Source: CBDCYS01 sp965226245
GTDB lineage: Bacteria > Acidobacteriota > Terriglobia > Bryobacterales > UBA6623
Length of the DNA: 64,000 nt
NCBI GenBank assembly: GCA_965226245.1
Contig: CBDDCL010000015.1
Coordinates: 3,534,001 to 3,598,000 of the forward strand
Direction: 5' to 3'
The notes below the pieces were generated by a model, which had not been told where the DNA came from, searched no databases, and saw only the letters and a program-made list of their open reading frames with translations. Made by a program: the position numbers and the translations under genes. Each line of letters starts with the position of its first letter. Positions within the stretch are counted from its first letter, which is position 1. Shown here in pieces: positions 1 to 8,039 of this stretch.

Positions 1-1068
1 GCCGGATTCATCCAAGCAAACGCGGAGCAGGGCCGCGACAAGCTGACACTCTTTCTGCCTCGCGAGTGGAGCGGGGGCGCCATTTGGACCAAACAGGATT
101 TCGAGGAAAGCCTGGGAAAAAGCGAGGAAATTGGCGTCAAAGTCGCGATCGGAGAGAAGATCAAGCTGCGCAACTATTTTGCTCCGAAAGAGCCTCTGCA
201 AGACCGCTGTTTTCTTGTAGTCAACGTCCGCGGCTTGAAGAATGCCGGCGCAACGAAAGTCGGGGCGCTGCGGAGGGCAGGCTATCCGCTGGCTGTCTTG
301 AATATGCACGGGAAGGCGGCGCTGGCGCGTTACATGCAGGTGATTCACTACACGGTTTTCGGCCTGGGCTATCTGAGAAACATGAACTTCGTGACGCAGC
401 CCAGCGTCGAGTTGTACAAGAAAATCGCGAATGAACTGAATGAAGCCGCCAAGAAAGAAGGGGGGATCGAAAAGACTTCAACGTGGCGTTCGATGCTGGC
501 GTCGGATTGCCGCATGAAGTGGCGGGGCGGCCTGGCGGTGAGCTTCGAAGCGCTTTGCGAACTCGGCCTGCTGAGCAGAGAGGACTTGAATCTCGAAAAC
601 CGCAACGCCGCGGCCGTGTATGCGGCGGCGCTGCGATCGCTCATTGAAAGTCGAAAAGCCACCTATGGCGAGCTGACTTACTTCGGCGACACCCGCTACA
701 GCCCGTCAGGAAAAGCGCTGCGTCGCGTCCTCGACGCGGCGGCGGAGGGGGTTTTCCGCTCCCGGCTCAAAATGCCGGCCGACGTTTATGAAGGGCCGGC
801 GATGAATCACTCCTATCATGAGATGATCATTGGCTATGGGCGCGGTTTCAGCACGGTATTGCTCACGGAGAAAGCAGAGAGTTTCAGGAGAGTTTCCTAT
901 CCAGCGGATTACCATCGCGCGCAATGGCTGGCGACACAGCGGGCGCTGGCCAGCCGGGGCCGGGCAGTCGTTGGGATCACGATTAGGGACCTCAGCGAGC
1001 GCAGCCGGCAGACCGTCGCCGAGTTTTTCGCGGAAGTCGCCCGGCGGCTTTCCCGGCGCCGGGTGTAG
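1..1068 (+). CDS. Glucose-6-phosphate isomerase-like protein, C-terminal part (cut by window start)
   Basis: The frame is open from the first base and ends with TAG at 1066-1068, giving 355 residues of a longer protein. The segment with LTLFLPREW, WTKQDFEESLGK and RCFLVVNVRG, followed by AGYPLAVLNMHG and NFVTQPSVELYKKIAN, resembles the C-terminal SIS region of the phosphoglucose isomerases found alone or fused to transaldolase (pattern: hydrophobic sugar-isomerase strand, E-S-x-GK, then an NPFDQPxVE-like stretch). That would place it in glycolysis or the pentose phosphate pathway, interconverting glucose-6-P and fructose-6-P. The tail with TYFGDTRYSPSG is less typical. Assignment rests on motif resemblance only. 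A small membrane protein gene follows 5 bp downstream. Confidence 0.5.
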   Translation, partial: AGFIQANAEQGRDKLTLFLPREWSGGAIWTKQDFEESLGKSEEIGVKVAIGEKIKLRNYFAPKEPLQDRCFLVVNVRGLKNAGATKVGALRRAGYPLAVLNMHGKAALARYMQVIHYTVFGLGYLRNMNFVTQPSVELYKKIANELNEAAKKEGGIEKTSTWRSMLASDCRMKWRGGLAVSFEALCELGLLSREDLNLENRNAAAVYAAALRSLIESRKATYGELTYFGDTRYSPSGKALRRVLDAAAEGVFRSRLKMPADVYEGPAMNHSYHEMIIGYGRGFSTVLLTEKAESFRRVSYPADYHRAQWLATQRALASRGRAVVGITIRDLSERSRQTVAEFFAEVARRLSRRRV

Positions 1069-1073
1069 GTGAC

Positions 1074-1211
1074 ATGGCCAGGTGGAAACCAGCTACCGGG
1101 AAGAAGAAACCTAAAGCTTCGAAAGCCGGGGCGGTTGGTTGCGTGATGGCCATCGTGCTGGTGCTGTTGTTCTTCATCTGGAGTTTCTCGGCGCTGCTGC
1201 AGCCGTCGTAG
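1074..1211 (+). CDS. Small single-pass membrane protein (45 aa)
   Basis: ATG at 1074 opens 45 codons ending at TAG 1209-1211. The N-terminal half is lysine-rich and basic (MARWKPATGKKKPKASK); the C-terminal half is one hydrophobic helix (about residues 22-42, VMAIVLVLLFFIWSF). This is the layout of a small inner-membrane protein with the positive N-terminus in the cytoplasm. It starts 5 bp after the upstream stop codon and is probably co-transcribed with it. No known family is recognised and no function is claimed. Confidence 0.45.
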   Translation: MARWKPATGKKKPKASKAGAVGCVMAIVLVLLFFIWSFSALLQPS

Positions 1212-1290
1212 CTTGTCCCCGGGTCCGCGCGGCCGGGATTGACACTGGGTTTTCTGGATTCGGCTGGGACAGGCATCGGATAACAAAAGA

Positions 1291-1313
1291 CCCCTCCCTT
1301 GCGGTCGGGGCTC
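1291..1313 (+). repeat. Partial copy of dispersed repeat family A
   Basis: The sequence CCCCTCCCTTGCGGTCGGGG followed by CTC matches the outer edge of the repeat seen in fuller form at 4146-4241 and 55049-55141 (core CCTCCCTCACGGTCGGGGCTC). It lies in the leader of rph. Confidence 0.5.
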
Positions 1314-1350
1314 TGAATCGGGACTCTGAATGAAAGGCACATCTCGGACT

Positions 1351-2067
1351 ATGCGCACTGACGGCCGACAAGCTAACGAGCCTCGCCCGGCTTCCATCAC
1401 TCCAAAGTTCCTGCCTACGGCGGAGGGCTCGGCTTTGATTGAGGTCGGCCATACCAAGGTGATCTGCGCCGCTTCGGTGGAAGAGGGAGTTCCCGCATTC
1501 CTGCGCGGAAGCGGAAAAGGCTGGGTAACCGCCGAGTACGCCATGCTGCCTCGCGCCACCTCGACGCGAACAAGCCGGGAAGTTACCCGCGGCCGCGTGG
1601 GTGGCCGAACCCATGAGATTCAGCGCCTGATCGGGCGATCTCTCAGGGCGGTGACCAACCTTGAAAAACTGGGCGAACGCACCATCTATGTCGATTGCGA
1701 TGTCATACAGGCCGACGGCGGAACGCGCACCGCGGCCATTACGGGCGGCTGGGCCGCTTTGGCGATGGCGCTCAAGCAGATGACCGATTTCGGAATGGTT
1801 CAGGAGTTGCCTCTCCTCAGCCACGTCGCCGCCACCAGCGTGGGAATCGTTGACGGCGCGGCAATGCTCGATCTTTGTTACGAAGAGGACTCGCGGGCCG
1901 AAGTCGACATGAATGTGGTCATGACATCCAGCGACGAGTTTGTGGAAATCCAGGCAACGGCCGAAGGAAAGGTTTTCAGCTCGAGCCAGTTGCAGCAACT
2001 CCTTGCTCTGGCGGCTTCTGGAATTCACGACCTGATCGAGTTGCAGAAACAGGTAGTTGAGATTTGA
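1351..2067 (+). CDS. rph: Ribonuclease PH
   Basis: Phosphorolytic 3'-to-5' exoribonuclease that trims tRNA 3' ends, using phosphate and releasing nucleoside diphosphates. It works as a hexamer in the cytoplasm. Family hallmarks are the N-terminal MRTDGR, the VICAASVEEGVP strand, GWVTAEYAMLPRAT, the arginine-rich REVTRGRVGGRTHEIQRLIG phosphate-binding stretch, IYVDCDVIQADGGTRTAAI and VDMNVVMT. The length (about 238 residues) is normal. ATG 1351 is preferred because the family starts with M-R-x-D-G-R; an in-frame ATG lies 21 bp upstream at 1330. The stop overlaps the start of rdgB, so the pair is translationally coupled, an arrangement common in bacteria. Confidence 0.95.
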   Translation: MRTDGRQANEPRPASITPKFLPTAEGSALIEVGHTKVICAASVEEGVPAFLRGSGKGWVTAEYAMLPRATSTRTSREVTRGRVGGRTHEIQRLIGRSLRAVTNLEKLGERTIYVDCDVIQADGGTRTAAITGGWAALAMALKQMTDFGMVQELPLLSHVAATSVGIVDGAAMLDLCYEEDSRAEVDMNVVMTSSDEFVEIQATAEGKVFSSSQLQQLLALAASGIHDLIELQKQVVEI

Positions 2068-2690
2068 CCCCGCTCGAGCTGTTCTGCGCGACGGCGAATC
2101 CCGGCAAACTCCGTGAGTTCCAGGGCGCGGCCCGGGGGGCCATTCTCGTCCGGGGGCTGCCGCCTTGCGACTGTCCGGAGGAGGGGTCGACTTTCGCAGA
2201 GAATGCTGTTTCCAAGGCGCTTTGTTACAGCCGCTACAGCCGATGCCCGGAGTTGGGGAAGCAGTCGAAAGGCGGGACGAAGCCCCTGGTCTTCGCCGAT
2301 GACTCGGGTTTGGTCGTGGATGCTCTCGGGGGCCGCCCTGGAGTTTACTCCGCCCGTTTCGCCGGGTCCGGCGCCAGCGACGAATCGAACAACGCATTTC
2401 TGCTGGAGCAGTTGACGGGCCTGCCGCGGGACAAGTGCACCGCCCGGTTTGTTTGCTGCATTGCTCTCGTCCGGGGCTCGGTCCTGCTAAAGACCTTTCA
2501 TGGTGAAGCGGAGGGTCTCATTCTTGACCGGCCGGCGGGCTCGGGAGGGTTTGGTTACGACCCGCTGTTCTTCTTTCCTCCGCTTGGGAAGGGTTTCGCG
2601 GAGCTTTCCGCGGAAACGAAATGGAAGCACAGTCATCGCGGAGCGGCCTTCCGGCGGATGCTGGGCTGGCTGCGCCAGAATAATCCTTGA
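2064..2690 (+). CDS. rdgB: XTP/dITP diphosphatase (Ham1/RdgB family)
   Basis: House-cleaning pyrophosphatase that hydrolyses dITP, XTP and related deaminated purine nucleotides to monophosphates, keeping them out of DNA and RNA. Motifs: FCATANPGKLREF at the N-terminus (substrate-binding T/S-x-N-x-x-K), EEGSTFAENAVSKA, the catalytic FADDSGLVVDALGGRPGVYSARF, and the C-terminal GGFGYDPLFF and HSHRGAAF. Length (208 residues) is normal. The start is TTG at 2064, overlapping the rph stop; no ATG sits at a family-consistent position. The insertion SRCPELGKQSKGGTKP before the FADDSG motif is a small lineage extension. Confidence 0.93.
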   Translation: MTPLELFCATANPGKLREFQGAARGAILVRGLPPCDCPEEGSTFAENAVSKALCYSRYSRCPELGKQSKGGTKPLVFADDSGLVVDALGGRPGVYSARFAGSGASDESNNAFLLEQLTGLPRDKCTARFVCCIALVRGSVLLKTFHGEAEGLILDRPAGSGGFGYDPLFFFPPLGKGFAELSAETKWKHSHRGAAFRRMLGWLRQNNP

Positions 2691-2762
2691 GTACCTGCAT
2701 CATGAAATTCGAGCTAAACGCGGCAGAAAATTCGGGAACCAGATTCAGAGCCGCGCGCGTGA

Positions 2763-2842
2763 GCAAGCGGTTAGCCGCTACAACGTGCCTCATCCGACAG
2801 CGGCCACGCTCCCCCTCTTTGGTTGCGGCTCGTCCGCGTTAG
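2763..2842 (+). repeat. Dispersed repeat family A, copy 1
   Basis: About 80 bp matching the copy at 4146-4241: a GGTTAGCCGCT start, CTCATCCGACAGCGGCCACG in the middle and GGTTGCGGCTCGTCCGCGTT at the end. It is noncoding, lies between rdgB and ribBA, and has inverted-repeat parts as in REP-type elements. Confidence 0.75.
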
Positions 2843-2863
2843 GAGTGAGCGCAGGATCGGCCC

Positions 2864-2922
2864 GCGATGTCGCCAGGAATGGCGACACGGCACGCAAGAA
2901 TGCGTGCGCCACGTTGGGGCGG
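2864..2922 (-). repeat. Double-hairpin repeat, related to the 430-bp dispersed element
   Basis: Read on the minus strand it contains GGCGCACG-loop-CGTGCC followed by GTCGCCATTCCTGGCGAC, two consecutive hairpins. The same pair is embedded in the larger repeats at about 50935-50975 and 58850-58890. The copy here lacks the rest of that element, so the double hairpin appears to spread or persist on its own. Confidence 0.6.
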
Positions 2923-2978
2923 CGCGTGCCAAGCCGAGGGCTCTGTGTCTCTCCAAGCTATAGTGAAATCAGAAACCT

Positions 2979-4145
2979 ATGGCCTTTGCCACGATCCCTG
3001 AAGCACTCGAAGAACTGCGCGCCGGCCGGCTGATCATGGTGGTCGACGACGAAGACCGCGAGAACGAGGGCGATCTTACCGTCGCCGCCGAAAAAATCAC
3101 CCCGGAGATCATCAACTTCATGGCGCAGCATGGCCGCGGGTTGATCTGTCTGGCATTGAGCGAGGAGAGGCTCGACCATCTCCAGATTCCGCTGATGACC
3201 AGCCGCAACACTTCCATGCTGGGAACAGCCTTCTGCGAGATGATTGACGCGCGGGAGGGTATTGCCACTGGCATCTCCGCTGCTGACCGGGCCCGCACGA
3301 TTCAGGTCGCCATCGATCCCGCTACTCGTCCATCTGAGCTGGCCCGGCCCGGCCACATCCCACCGTTGCGCGCCAGCAAAGGGGGAGTACTCGTTCGGGC
3401 AGGGCAAACCGAAGCGGCCGTCGATCTGGCCCGGCTGGCCGGGTTGATTCCAGCGGGCGTTATCTGCGAGACGATGAACGAGGACGGAACGATGTCACGG
3501 ATCCCTGAACTCAAGGAGTTCTGTGAGCGTCACGGGCTGAAGATGGTCACGGTGGCCGAGCTGATTCGCTATCGGCTCGAGAACGAGCGTTACGTTCACC
3601 GCTTCGCCGAGGGAGCGCTGAGCACTCCATATGGAGAGTTCCGAACAATCGCGTACCGCAGTGACATCGACGACGAAGTGCATTTGGCGCTGGTCAAAGG
3701 CGAAGTCGAGGGCGTGGAATCGGTGCTTGTCCGCATGCATGCCAAGAATCTGATGGGCGACGTCTTCTTTTCATCCGACTACCCGTCGCACCGCATCATC
3801 GAGACTTCCATGCGGCGCATCGCGGAAGAGGGGAGAGGGGTCTTCGTCTACCTGCACCAAACCGGGCTCGGCTACGGGCTGGAGGATCTCCCGGGCGGGC
3901 AACAGCGAATCGTATCCAACCCCACACCGGCGCACGGCGTGACCGGGGCCGGCGAAAGCCGCTTGCAATATCAGTACGGCATTGGCGCCCAGATCCTCTC
4001 TGACTTGGGACTGCGGACCATCCGGCTGCTGACGAACCGGCCGCGCCGCGTGGTTGCATTGGAGGGGTTCGACATCCGTATCGTCGAGCAGATCCCCGTG
4101 TCAGACGGCGTGCCTTCGCGCACAACTGGCGTGACCGGACCGTGA
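2979..4145 (+). CDS. ribBA: 3,4-dihydroxy-2-butanone-4-phosphate synthase with degenerate GTP cyclohydrolase II domain
   Basis: Riboflavin pathway protein of 388 residues. Residues 1-200 are a complete DHBP synthase, converting ribulose-5-phosphate to the four-carbon riboflavin precursor: VVDDEDRENEGDL metal site, GRGLICLAL, RPGHIPPLRA and CETMNEDGTMSR are all present. Residues 205-388 have the fold of GTP cyclohydrolase II (GDVFFSS, IAEEGRGVFVYL, LSDLGLRTIRLLTNRP). However, the zinc-site cysteines of active enzymes (C-L-T-G-D...R-C-D-C) are replaced: the region reads MHAKNLMGDVFFSSDYPSHR, with no cysteine. The RibA half is therefore probably catalytically dead, as in some other RibBA proteins, and another GTP cyclohydrolase should exist. 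The start is about 10 bp after the upstream purine-poor leader; the SD is weak. Confidence 0.92.
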   Translation: MAFATIPEALEELRAGRLIMVVDDEDRENEGDLTVAAEKITPEIINFMAQHGRGLICLALSEERLDHLQIPLMTSRNTSMLGTAFCEMIDAREGIATGISAADRARTIQVAIDPATRPSELARPGHIPPLRASKGGVLVRAGQTEAAVDLARLAGLIPAGVICETMNEDGTMSRIPELKEFCERHGLKMVTVAELIRYRLENERYVHRFAEGALSTPYGEFRTIAYRSDIDDEVHLALVKGEVEGVESVLVRMHAKNLMGDVFFSSDYPSHRIIETSMRRIAEEGRGVFVYLHQTGLGYGLEDLPGGQQRIVSNPTPAHGVTGAGESRLQYQYGIGAQILSDLGLRTIRLLTNRPRRVVALEGFDIRIVEQIPVSDGVPSRTTGVTGP

Positions 4146-4241
4146 AGCCGGGCCCCGACCGTGAGGGAGGGGTTAGCCGCTTCGACGCGCCTCATCCGAC
4201 AGCGGCCACGCTCCCCTGTTTGGTTGCGGCTCGTCCGCGTA
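4146..4241 (+). repeat. Dispersed repeat family A, copy 2, abutting the ribBA stop
   Basis: Starts directly after the TGA of ribBA: GGGCCCCGACCGTGAGGGAG, GGGTTAGCCGCTTCGACGCG, CTCATCCGACAGCGGCCACG, GGTTGCGGCTCGTCCGCGTA. It is near-identical in its middle to 2763-2842 and, reversed, to 55049-55141. Its position at the 3' end of a gene suggests an mRNA-end or REP role. Confidence 0.8.
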
Positions 4242-4350
4242 AGGTCTTGGAACCTGCGTTTGCTGAATCTGCATTGAAAAGGGGTACATTGAAAGCACGG
4301 GCTTCACGCGGTCAGTCTCAACTCGGGGGCTGGCCCTGCCGGGAGAAAAG

Positions 4351-4893
4351 ATGGACATTCTTGCGCTGTTCGGAATCAAGCAAACTCAGGCCCCGGAAGA
4401 AACGCACGACTCCGCGGCGGAGACGATTCGCAAGATCAGTGACTCGCTCGATGAGTTGGAACCCTCCGAGGCGAAGTACATTGCTTCGTTCGCGTACGTG
4501 CTGGGGCGTGTCGCGCATGCGGATCTCGACATCAGTGACGAAGAAGTGAGCGAGATGGAAAGAATCGTTCAGGGGTTGGGGAACCTTTCCGAGGAGCAGG
4601 CGGTTCTTGTAGTCCAGATCGCCAAAATGCAGAACAAGCTTTTCGGAAGCACCGAAAACTTCGTCGTGACCAGGGAGTTCCGAAAAATCGCGACCCGCGA
4701 GCAGAAAATAGCTCTGCTGAACTGCCTGTTCGCGGTTTCCTCATCCGACGCTTCGATCTCGTCGATTGAAGACAACGAGATCCAGCGGATTTCGCGAGAG
4801 CTAGGGCTCGATCACCGCAACTTCATCGCTACTAGAAGCGCCTACAAGGAGCACCTGGAAGTGCTGAAGAAGAGGCCTCCTGGGGCAGCTTAG
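4351..4893 (+). CDS. TerB-like (tellurite resistance TerB / DjlA N-terminal-like) protein
   Basis: A 180-residue, mostly helical acidic protein. Residues 40-165 match the TerB-like helical bundle: the hydrophobic YIASFAYVLGRVAHADLDIS with acidic metal-type motif DLDISDEEVSEMERIV, and a second half QKIALLNCLFAVSSSDASISSIEDNEIQRISRELGL. Such domains bind divalent metal and occur in stress and envelope-associated contexts; the exact role here is unknown. An ATG with a nearby purine stretch (GGGAGAAAAG) sets the start. It follows ribBA but is separated from it by the repeat at 4146-4241. Confidence 0.75.
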   Translation: MDILALFGIKQTQAPEETHDSAAETIRKISDSLDELEPSEAKYIASFAYVLGRVAHADLDISDEEVSEMERIVQGLGNLSEEQAVLVVQIAKMQNKLFGSTENFVVTREFRKIATREQKIALLNCLFAVSSSDASISSIEDNEIQRISRELGLDHRNFIATRSAYKEHLEVLKKRPPGAA

Positions 4894-5120
4894 ATCTATC
4901 CCGGCGATGCGAGGTTTAGGTTCCCGGAAACGGTGTCATCAAGCGCCGCCACAGGGACAAGAAGGCTCATTTATACCGGCCACTGGGCACGCACTGGGCG
5001 CTGACTCACCGGGCCGCGACGAACGCCGGCAGACCACGGGTCGCGCAGTGGAACTAGATTCCAAATATCGTTGACTCGAGTTTGGCGTCAACGCCGGCAA
5101 GCGCCCGCATCCCTCGGCCC

Positions 5121-6290
5121 TCAATCGGGCCAGCGCATCAGTTTCTCCTCTGACACATACAGATCGTGGTAGGGGACGTCGTCGTTGGGCGGCCGCGGGT
5201 GCGCCAATGCTTCAGCGATGGCGGCGGCAATGGCTTCGGCGTCGGTTTGGTCCATGACTCGCAGCTCGAGAGTGATCGACGATTCTCCGGAGTCATCACT
5301 TGCGTCATGGACCCAGATCGGGGGATCTCCCTCGCGAAACAGGTTGGCGAGCTGCCGCGCCGTGATTTGCCCGGCCGCGGCGGCGGTATCGATTTCCAAG
5401 CGGCTGGCGCCAGGAGCGTGTCGCGCGGGCAGGTGACGCGAAAAGACTTCGGCGAGTTGATCGAAGCGGCGAGCGTCAGACTGCTCATCACGCGAGTACC
5501 AGCGCTCGACGGCGGCCATGCATCCGGCGATTCCTTCCTTGCCTACTTTCATGGCGCGGCCGATGCCCCAGTTTTGCAGGTAGCAAGCGCGAATCAGTTC
5601 TTTCCGGCCGCAGATCATTCCGGAAGTTGGAGCTCCCATCATCTTGTGAGCGCTGGTGATCACAAGCGACGCAGCGGCGCTGAGGAATGGCCGGACATCG
5701 GGTTCCGCAGCCGCGTCGACGATCACGGGGATGTTCCGGCTGCTCGCAATCTCGACACACTGCTCCAGCGATAAGTAATCGCCATCGGCGTTCACGGCTC
5801 CCGTTGCCACGTAAAGAACCGCGGCTGTTTGGCCGCCAAGAGCCCCACGAAGGTGGAAGGCGCCGCAGTGATTGGCGGTTCCGATCAGAACCGGGCGGGC
5901 GCCGGCAACCCGGATCATCTGAGAGATTTGAGCGCCAAAATTGACGTCGTGAGCGGCCTGCAACACAATCTCGTCCGGCAGGCCGGCGGTATCAGGGAGT
6001 TGAACAATCTTCGCCAGGTCGGCGCCGGTCATGGCCGCGGCGGCGGTGACGGCAAGCCCGGCGGAACACGACGAGGTGACACATCCCGACTCAGCGCCCG
6101 TCCAGCGTGCGATCACGCGGCTGGCGGCTCGCTGCAATTCATCAATCTCCACATTGACCCGCAGCACTTCGTCGACGGCCGAAATCACTTCCGGCGAGGC
6201 GACGCTGGCTCCAACAATGGTGGGGGAGCCGATCGCATTCAGCACGCGCCGCATGCCATGACGGTTCAGGAAGGTTTCCGAGGAAGACAT
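5121..6290 (-). CDS. SelA-like PLP-dependent enzyme (L-seryl-tRNA(Sec) selenium transferase / DgaE family)
   Basis: PLP enzyme of 389 residues with the SelA-like fold: LNAIGSPTIVGAS near the N-terminus, a glycine/serine-rich cofactor loop VTSSCSAGLA (residues 71-80), VIVDAAAEPDVRPF (aspartate near 192), and ITSAHKMMGAPTSG with the probable PLP lysine at about 216. True SelA proteins are about 450-470 residues with an N-terminal domain that contacts tRNA(Sec). This one is shorter, and no selB or selC is visible, so a sugar-acid lyase or aminotransferase-type role like D-glucosaminate-6-phosphate ammonia-lyase is as likely. It is transcribed divergently from the thioesterase gene only 11 bp away, so their promoters must overlap the coding ends. 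Confidence 0.8.
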   Translation of the reverse strand: MSSSETFLNRHGMRRVLNAIGSPTIVGASVASPEVISAVDEVLRVNVEIDELQRAASRVIARWTGAESGCVTSSCSAGLAVTAAAAMTGADLAKIVQLPDTAGLPDEIVLQAAHDVNFGAQISQMIRVAGARPVLIGTANHCGAFHLRGALGGQTAAVLYVATGAVNADGDYLSLEQCVEIASSRNIPVIVDAAAEPDVRPFLSAAASLVITSAHKMMGAPTSGMICGRKELIRACYLQNWGIGRAMKVGKEGIAGCMAAVERWYSRDEQSDARRFDQLAEVFSRHLPARHAPGASRLEIDTAAAAGQITARQLANLFREGDPPIWVHDASDDSGESSITLELRVMDQTDAEAIAAAIAEALAHPRPPNDDVPYHDLYVSEEKLMRWPD

Positions 6291-6301
6291 ATCCGGCTAT
6301 T

Positions 6302-6703
6302 ATGGGCCTTATGGTCAAGCCGGGTATCACTCTCGAACAGAAGCGCCAGGTGCTGCGGGAAGACTCCGTCACTTTTCTAGGAATGGATGTGAAGCCGTCT
6401 CTGGCGTCGCCGTCCATGATTCGCTGGATGGAATTCGCCGCGCGGGATGCCGTGCTGCCGCATCTCGACGAAGGGCAGGACACGGTCGGAGTCAGGGTCG
6501 ACGTTTCACACTTAGCGCCCACGCCGATCGGAGAGACGGTTGCTTATCGCGCAACGGTGACGGAAATCGACGGGCGGAAAGTGACGTTTGAGGTCGAGGC
6601 CGCCGACTCGCGGCAGACCGTCGGCAAGGGAACTCACGAGAGGTTCATTATCGACGTGGAACGATTTGCTGAACGGCTACGGAAGCAGTTTGGCGAAGGC
6701 TAG
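6302..6703 (+). CDS. Hotdog-fold thioesterase (fluoroacetyl-CoA thioesterase-like)
   Basis: 133 residues with the hotdog pattern SPSMIRWMEFAARDAVLPHL, VGVRVDVSHLAPTPIGETV, YRATVTEIDGRKVTFEVEA and GKGTHERFIID. The family hydrolyses acyl-CoA thioesters. The motif of a small residue, M-I-x-x-M-E, and then H-L-A-x-T-P-I-G matches the FlK-like group, where a Thr/Glu/His set is catalytic. Its substrate cannot be inferred. A second in-frame ATG at 6311 is also a plausible start; neither has a clear SD. It diverges from the SelA-like gene with an 11-bp gap. Confidence 0.8.
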   Translation: MGLMVKPGITLEQKRQVLREDSVTFLGMDVKPSLASPSMIRWMEFAARDAVLPHLDEGQDTVGVRVDVSHLAPTPIGETVAYRATVTEIDGRKVTFEVEAADSRQTVGKGTHERFIIDVERFAERLRKQFGEG

Positions 6704-6888
6704 CGTGCCATTCGATACAAGGACACAGCCCGCGGCGCCTGGCGCTTCCAAGCAGACGTCCCGGCCGAGCCTTACCGAATCAGCCGAAACCGGATTTCGC
6801 CGCGATCCGTCTATCGAGTGACACCAATTATTCGACATTGCAAGCGATGCCTGAGTCCTGAAGCCGAGTTCGGTGGAAGGTCAAACGA

Positions 6889-6967
6889 AGACGGAGCTTG
6901 CTTTCTCTGTCTCCTCTGCTCGTCGAGACCGGCTTTGGGTTTTTGGGGCCCGGAGCCGGTCTTTTTG
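6889..6967 (+). terminator. Two consecutive hairpins, the second followed by a T-run (intrinsic terminator)
   Basis: Hairpin 1: arm AGACGGAG (6889-6896), 8-nt loop, arm CTCTGTCT (6905-6912), one G-T pair. Hairpin 2: AGACCGGCT (6926-6934) and AGCCGGTCT (6954-6962), then TTTTTG. The second is a convincing Rho-independent terminator. It lies about 220 bp after the thioesterase stop, within the roughly 500-bp gap 6704-7201 that otherwise shows no gene. It may end the thioesterase mRNA or a separate small RNA. Confidence 0.7.
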
Positions 6968-7201
6968 TCTCCAGGCGTCTCGTGAGCGCTAGATTCCTCC
7001 CTCGACTTGTGGTAAATCTTTCAGCAGGCTCGTCGTGCCGGGCCTGCCTGCGGACGGCGACTACCAGGTAAACTTTCGGTACAATTGGCTTACTGCAAGA
7101 AACCCCGAGGGCCTAAGGCGATCCCTGAATGGTGCAGTCTGCCCACATAGGTTAAACTGCTTGTAGGAAGCGGCCGTGCGAGCGGCTGTGCCGGAACGGT
7201 A

Positions 7202-7981
7202 ATGCTGCTTTCAGTCATTGTTCCCGCCAGGGATGAAGAAGCGTCTATCGGCGCAATGCTCTTGTCCACGACCCAGGTCCTGGACCGCGAAAAGATACCG
7301 TTCGAGATCATTGTCGTCAATGATGGGAGCCGGGATCGCACTGTCCAAGTTGTCCAAGGGTTGGCAGCCGATAATTCAAGAATCCGCCTGGCGCATTGCC
7401 TCGGGCGGCATGGCTTCGGAAGGGCCGTCCGAAAGGGGTTTCAAATCTTCCGCGGCGACGCGGCGGCGGTGATGATGGGCGACCTTTCCGACGATCCCGA
7501 AGACCTCGTGCGATGTTACCGCAAGCTGGAGGAAGGGTATGATTGCGTTTTCGGCTCTCGCTTCCTGCCCGAATCGAAACTGATCGGCTATCCGCCGCAC
7601 AAACTCGTGATCAACCGCCTGGCGAACTGGTTCATCAAGACTTTGTTTCGCATCCCGTTCAATGACACGACCAACGCCTTCAAACTGTACCGGAGAAGCG
7701 TCGTAGAGATCATGCAGCCGCTGATCTCGTGTCACTTCAATCTAACCGTCGAGATGCCGCTCAAGGCGATTGTGAGGGGTTGCACCTTCGCCGTCGTTCC
7801 CATCTCCTGGCGCAACCGAACCAGCGGCGTGTCTAAGCTGAAAATTCAGGAAATGGGCAGCCGCTACCTTTTCATCACACTTTACTTGTGGCTTGAGAAA
7901 CATCTTTCGCGGGGAGACTACGTTCGTCAAGATCCCGCGGGTGGCAGCGTCTCGGTACCGTCCCGACCCCACGTTGTGTGA
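7202..7981 (+). CDS. Family 2 glycosyltransferase (dolichyl-phosphate-mannose synthase-like)
   Basis: 259-residue cytoplasmic GT-A enzyme: VIVPARDEEASIGAML at the N-terminus, VVNDGSRDRT (nucleotide site) and GDLSDDPEDLV as the D-x-D-like metal site. The later segment FGSRFLPESK, NRLANWFIKTLFR, TTNAFKLYRR and FAVVPISWRNRTSGVSKLK matches polyprenyl-phosphate sugar transferases. It probably loads a sugar onto a lipid carrier used by the neighbouring membrane glycosyltransferases. No C-terminal membrane helices are seen. The epimerase gene at 8040 follows on the same strand. Confidence 0.88.
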   Translation: MLLSVIVPARDEEASIGAMLLSTTQVLDREKIPFEIIVVNDGSRDRTVQVVQGLAADNSRIRLAHCLGRHGFGRAVRKGFQIFRGDAAAVMMGDLSDDPEDLVRCYRKLEEGYDCVFGSRFLPESKLIGYPPHKLVINRLANWFIKTLFRIPFNDTTNAFKLYRRSVVEIMQPLISCHFNLTVEMPLKAIVRGCTFAVVPISWRNRTSGVSKLKIQEMGSRYLFITLYLWLEKHLSRGDYVRQDPAGGSVSVPSRPHVV

Positions 7982-8039
7982 ATGGATGGCGCCGGTGAAT
8001 GAGCCCCGCTGTGAATAATCCCCCTTTGAACAATCTCCA

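Noticed and set aside
1174..2397. A 407-codon minus-strand frame opposite rph and rdgB.
   Set aside because: Both plus-strand genes are certain by motif; the antisense product shows no family features.
5121..6290. Naming the SelA-like gene selA and inferring selenocysteine use.
   Set aside because: The protein is shorter than true SelA and no selB, selC or UGA-containing gene is visible.
6830..6967. Calling 6S RNA from the GCAAGCG...CCTGA words.
   Set aside because: I could not build the closing stem and central bubble of 6S RNA; kept only as a possible small RNA.
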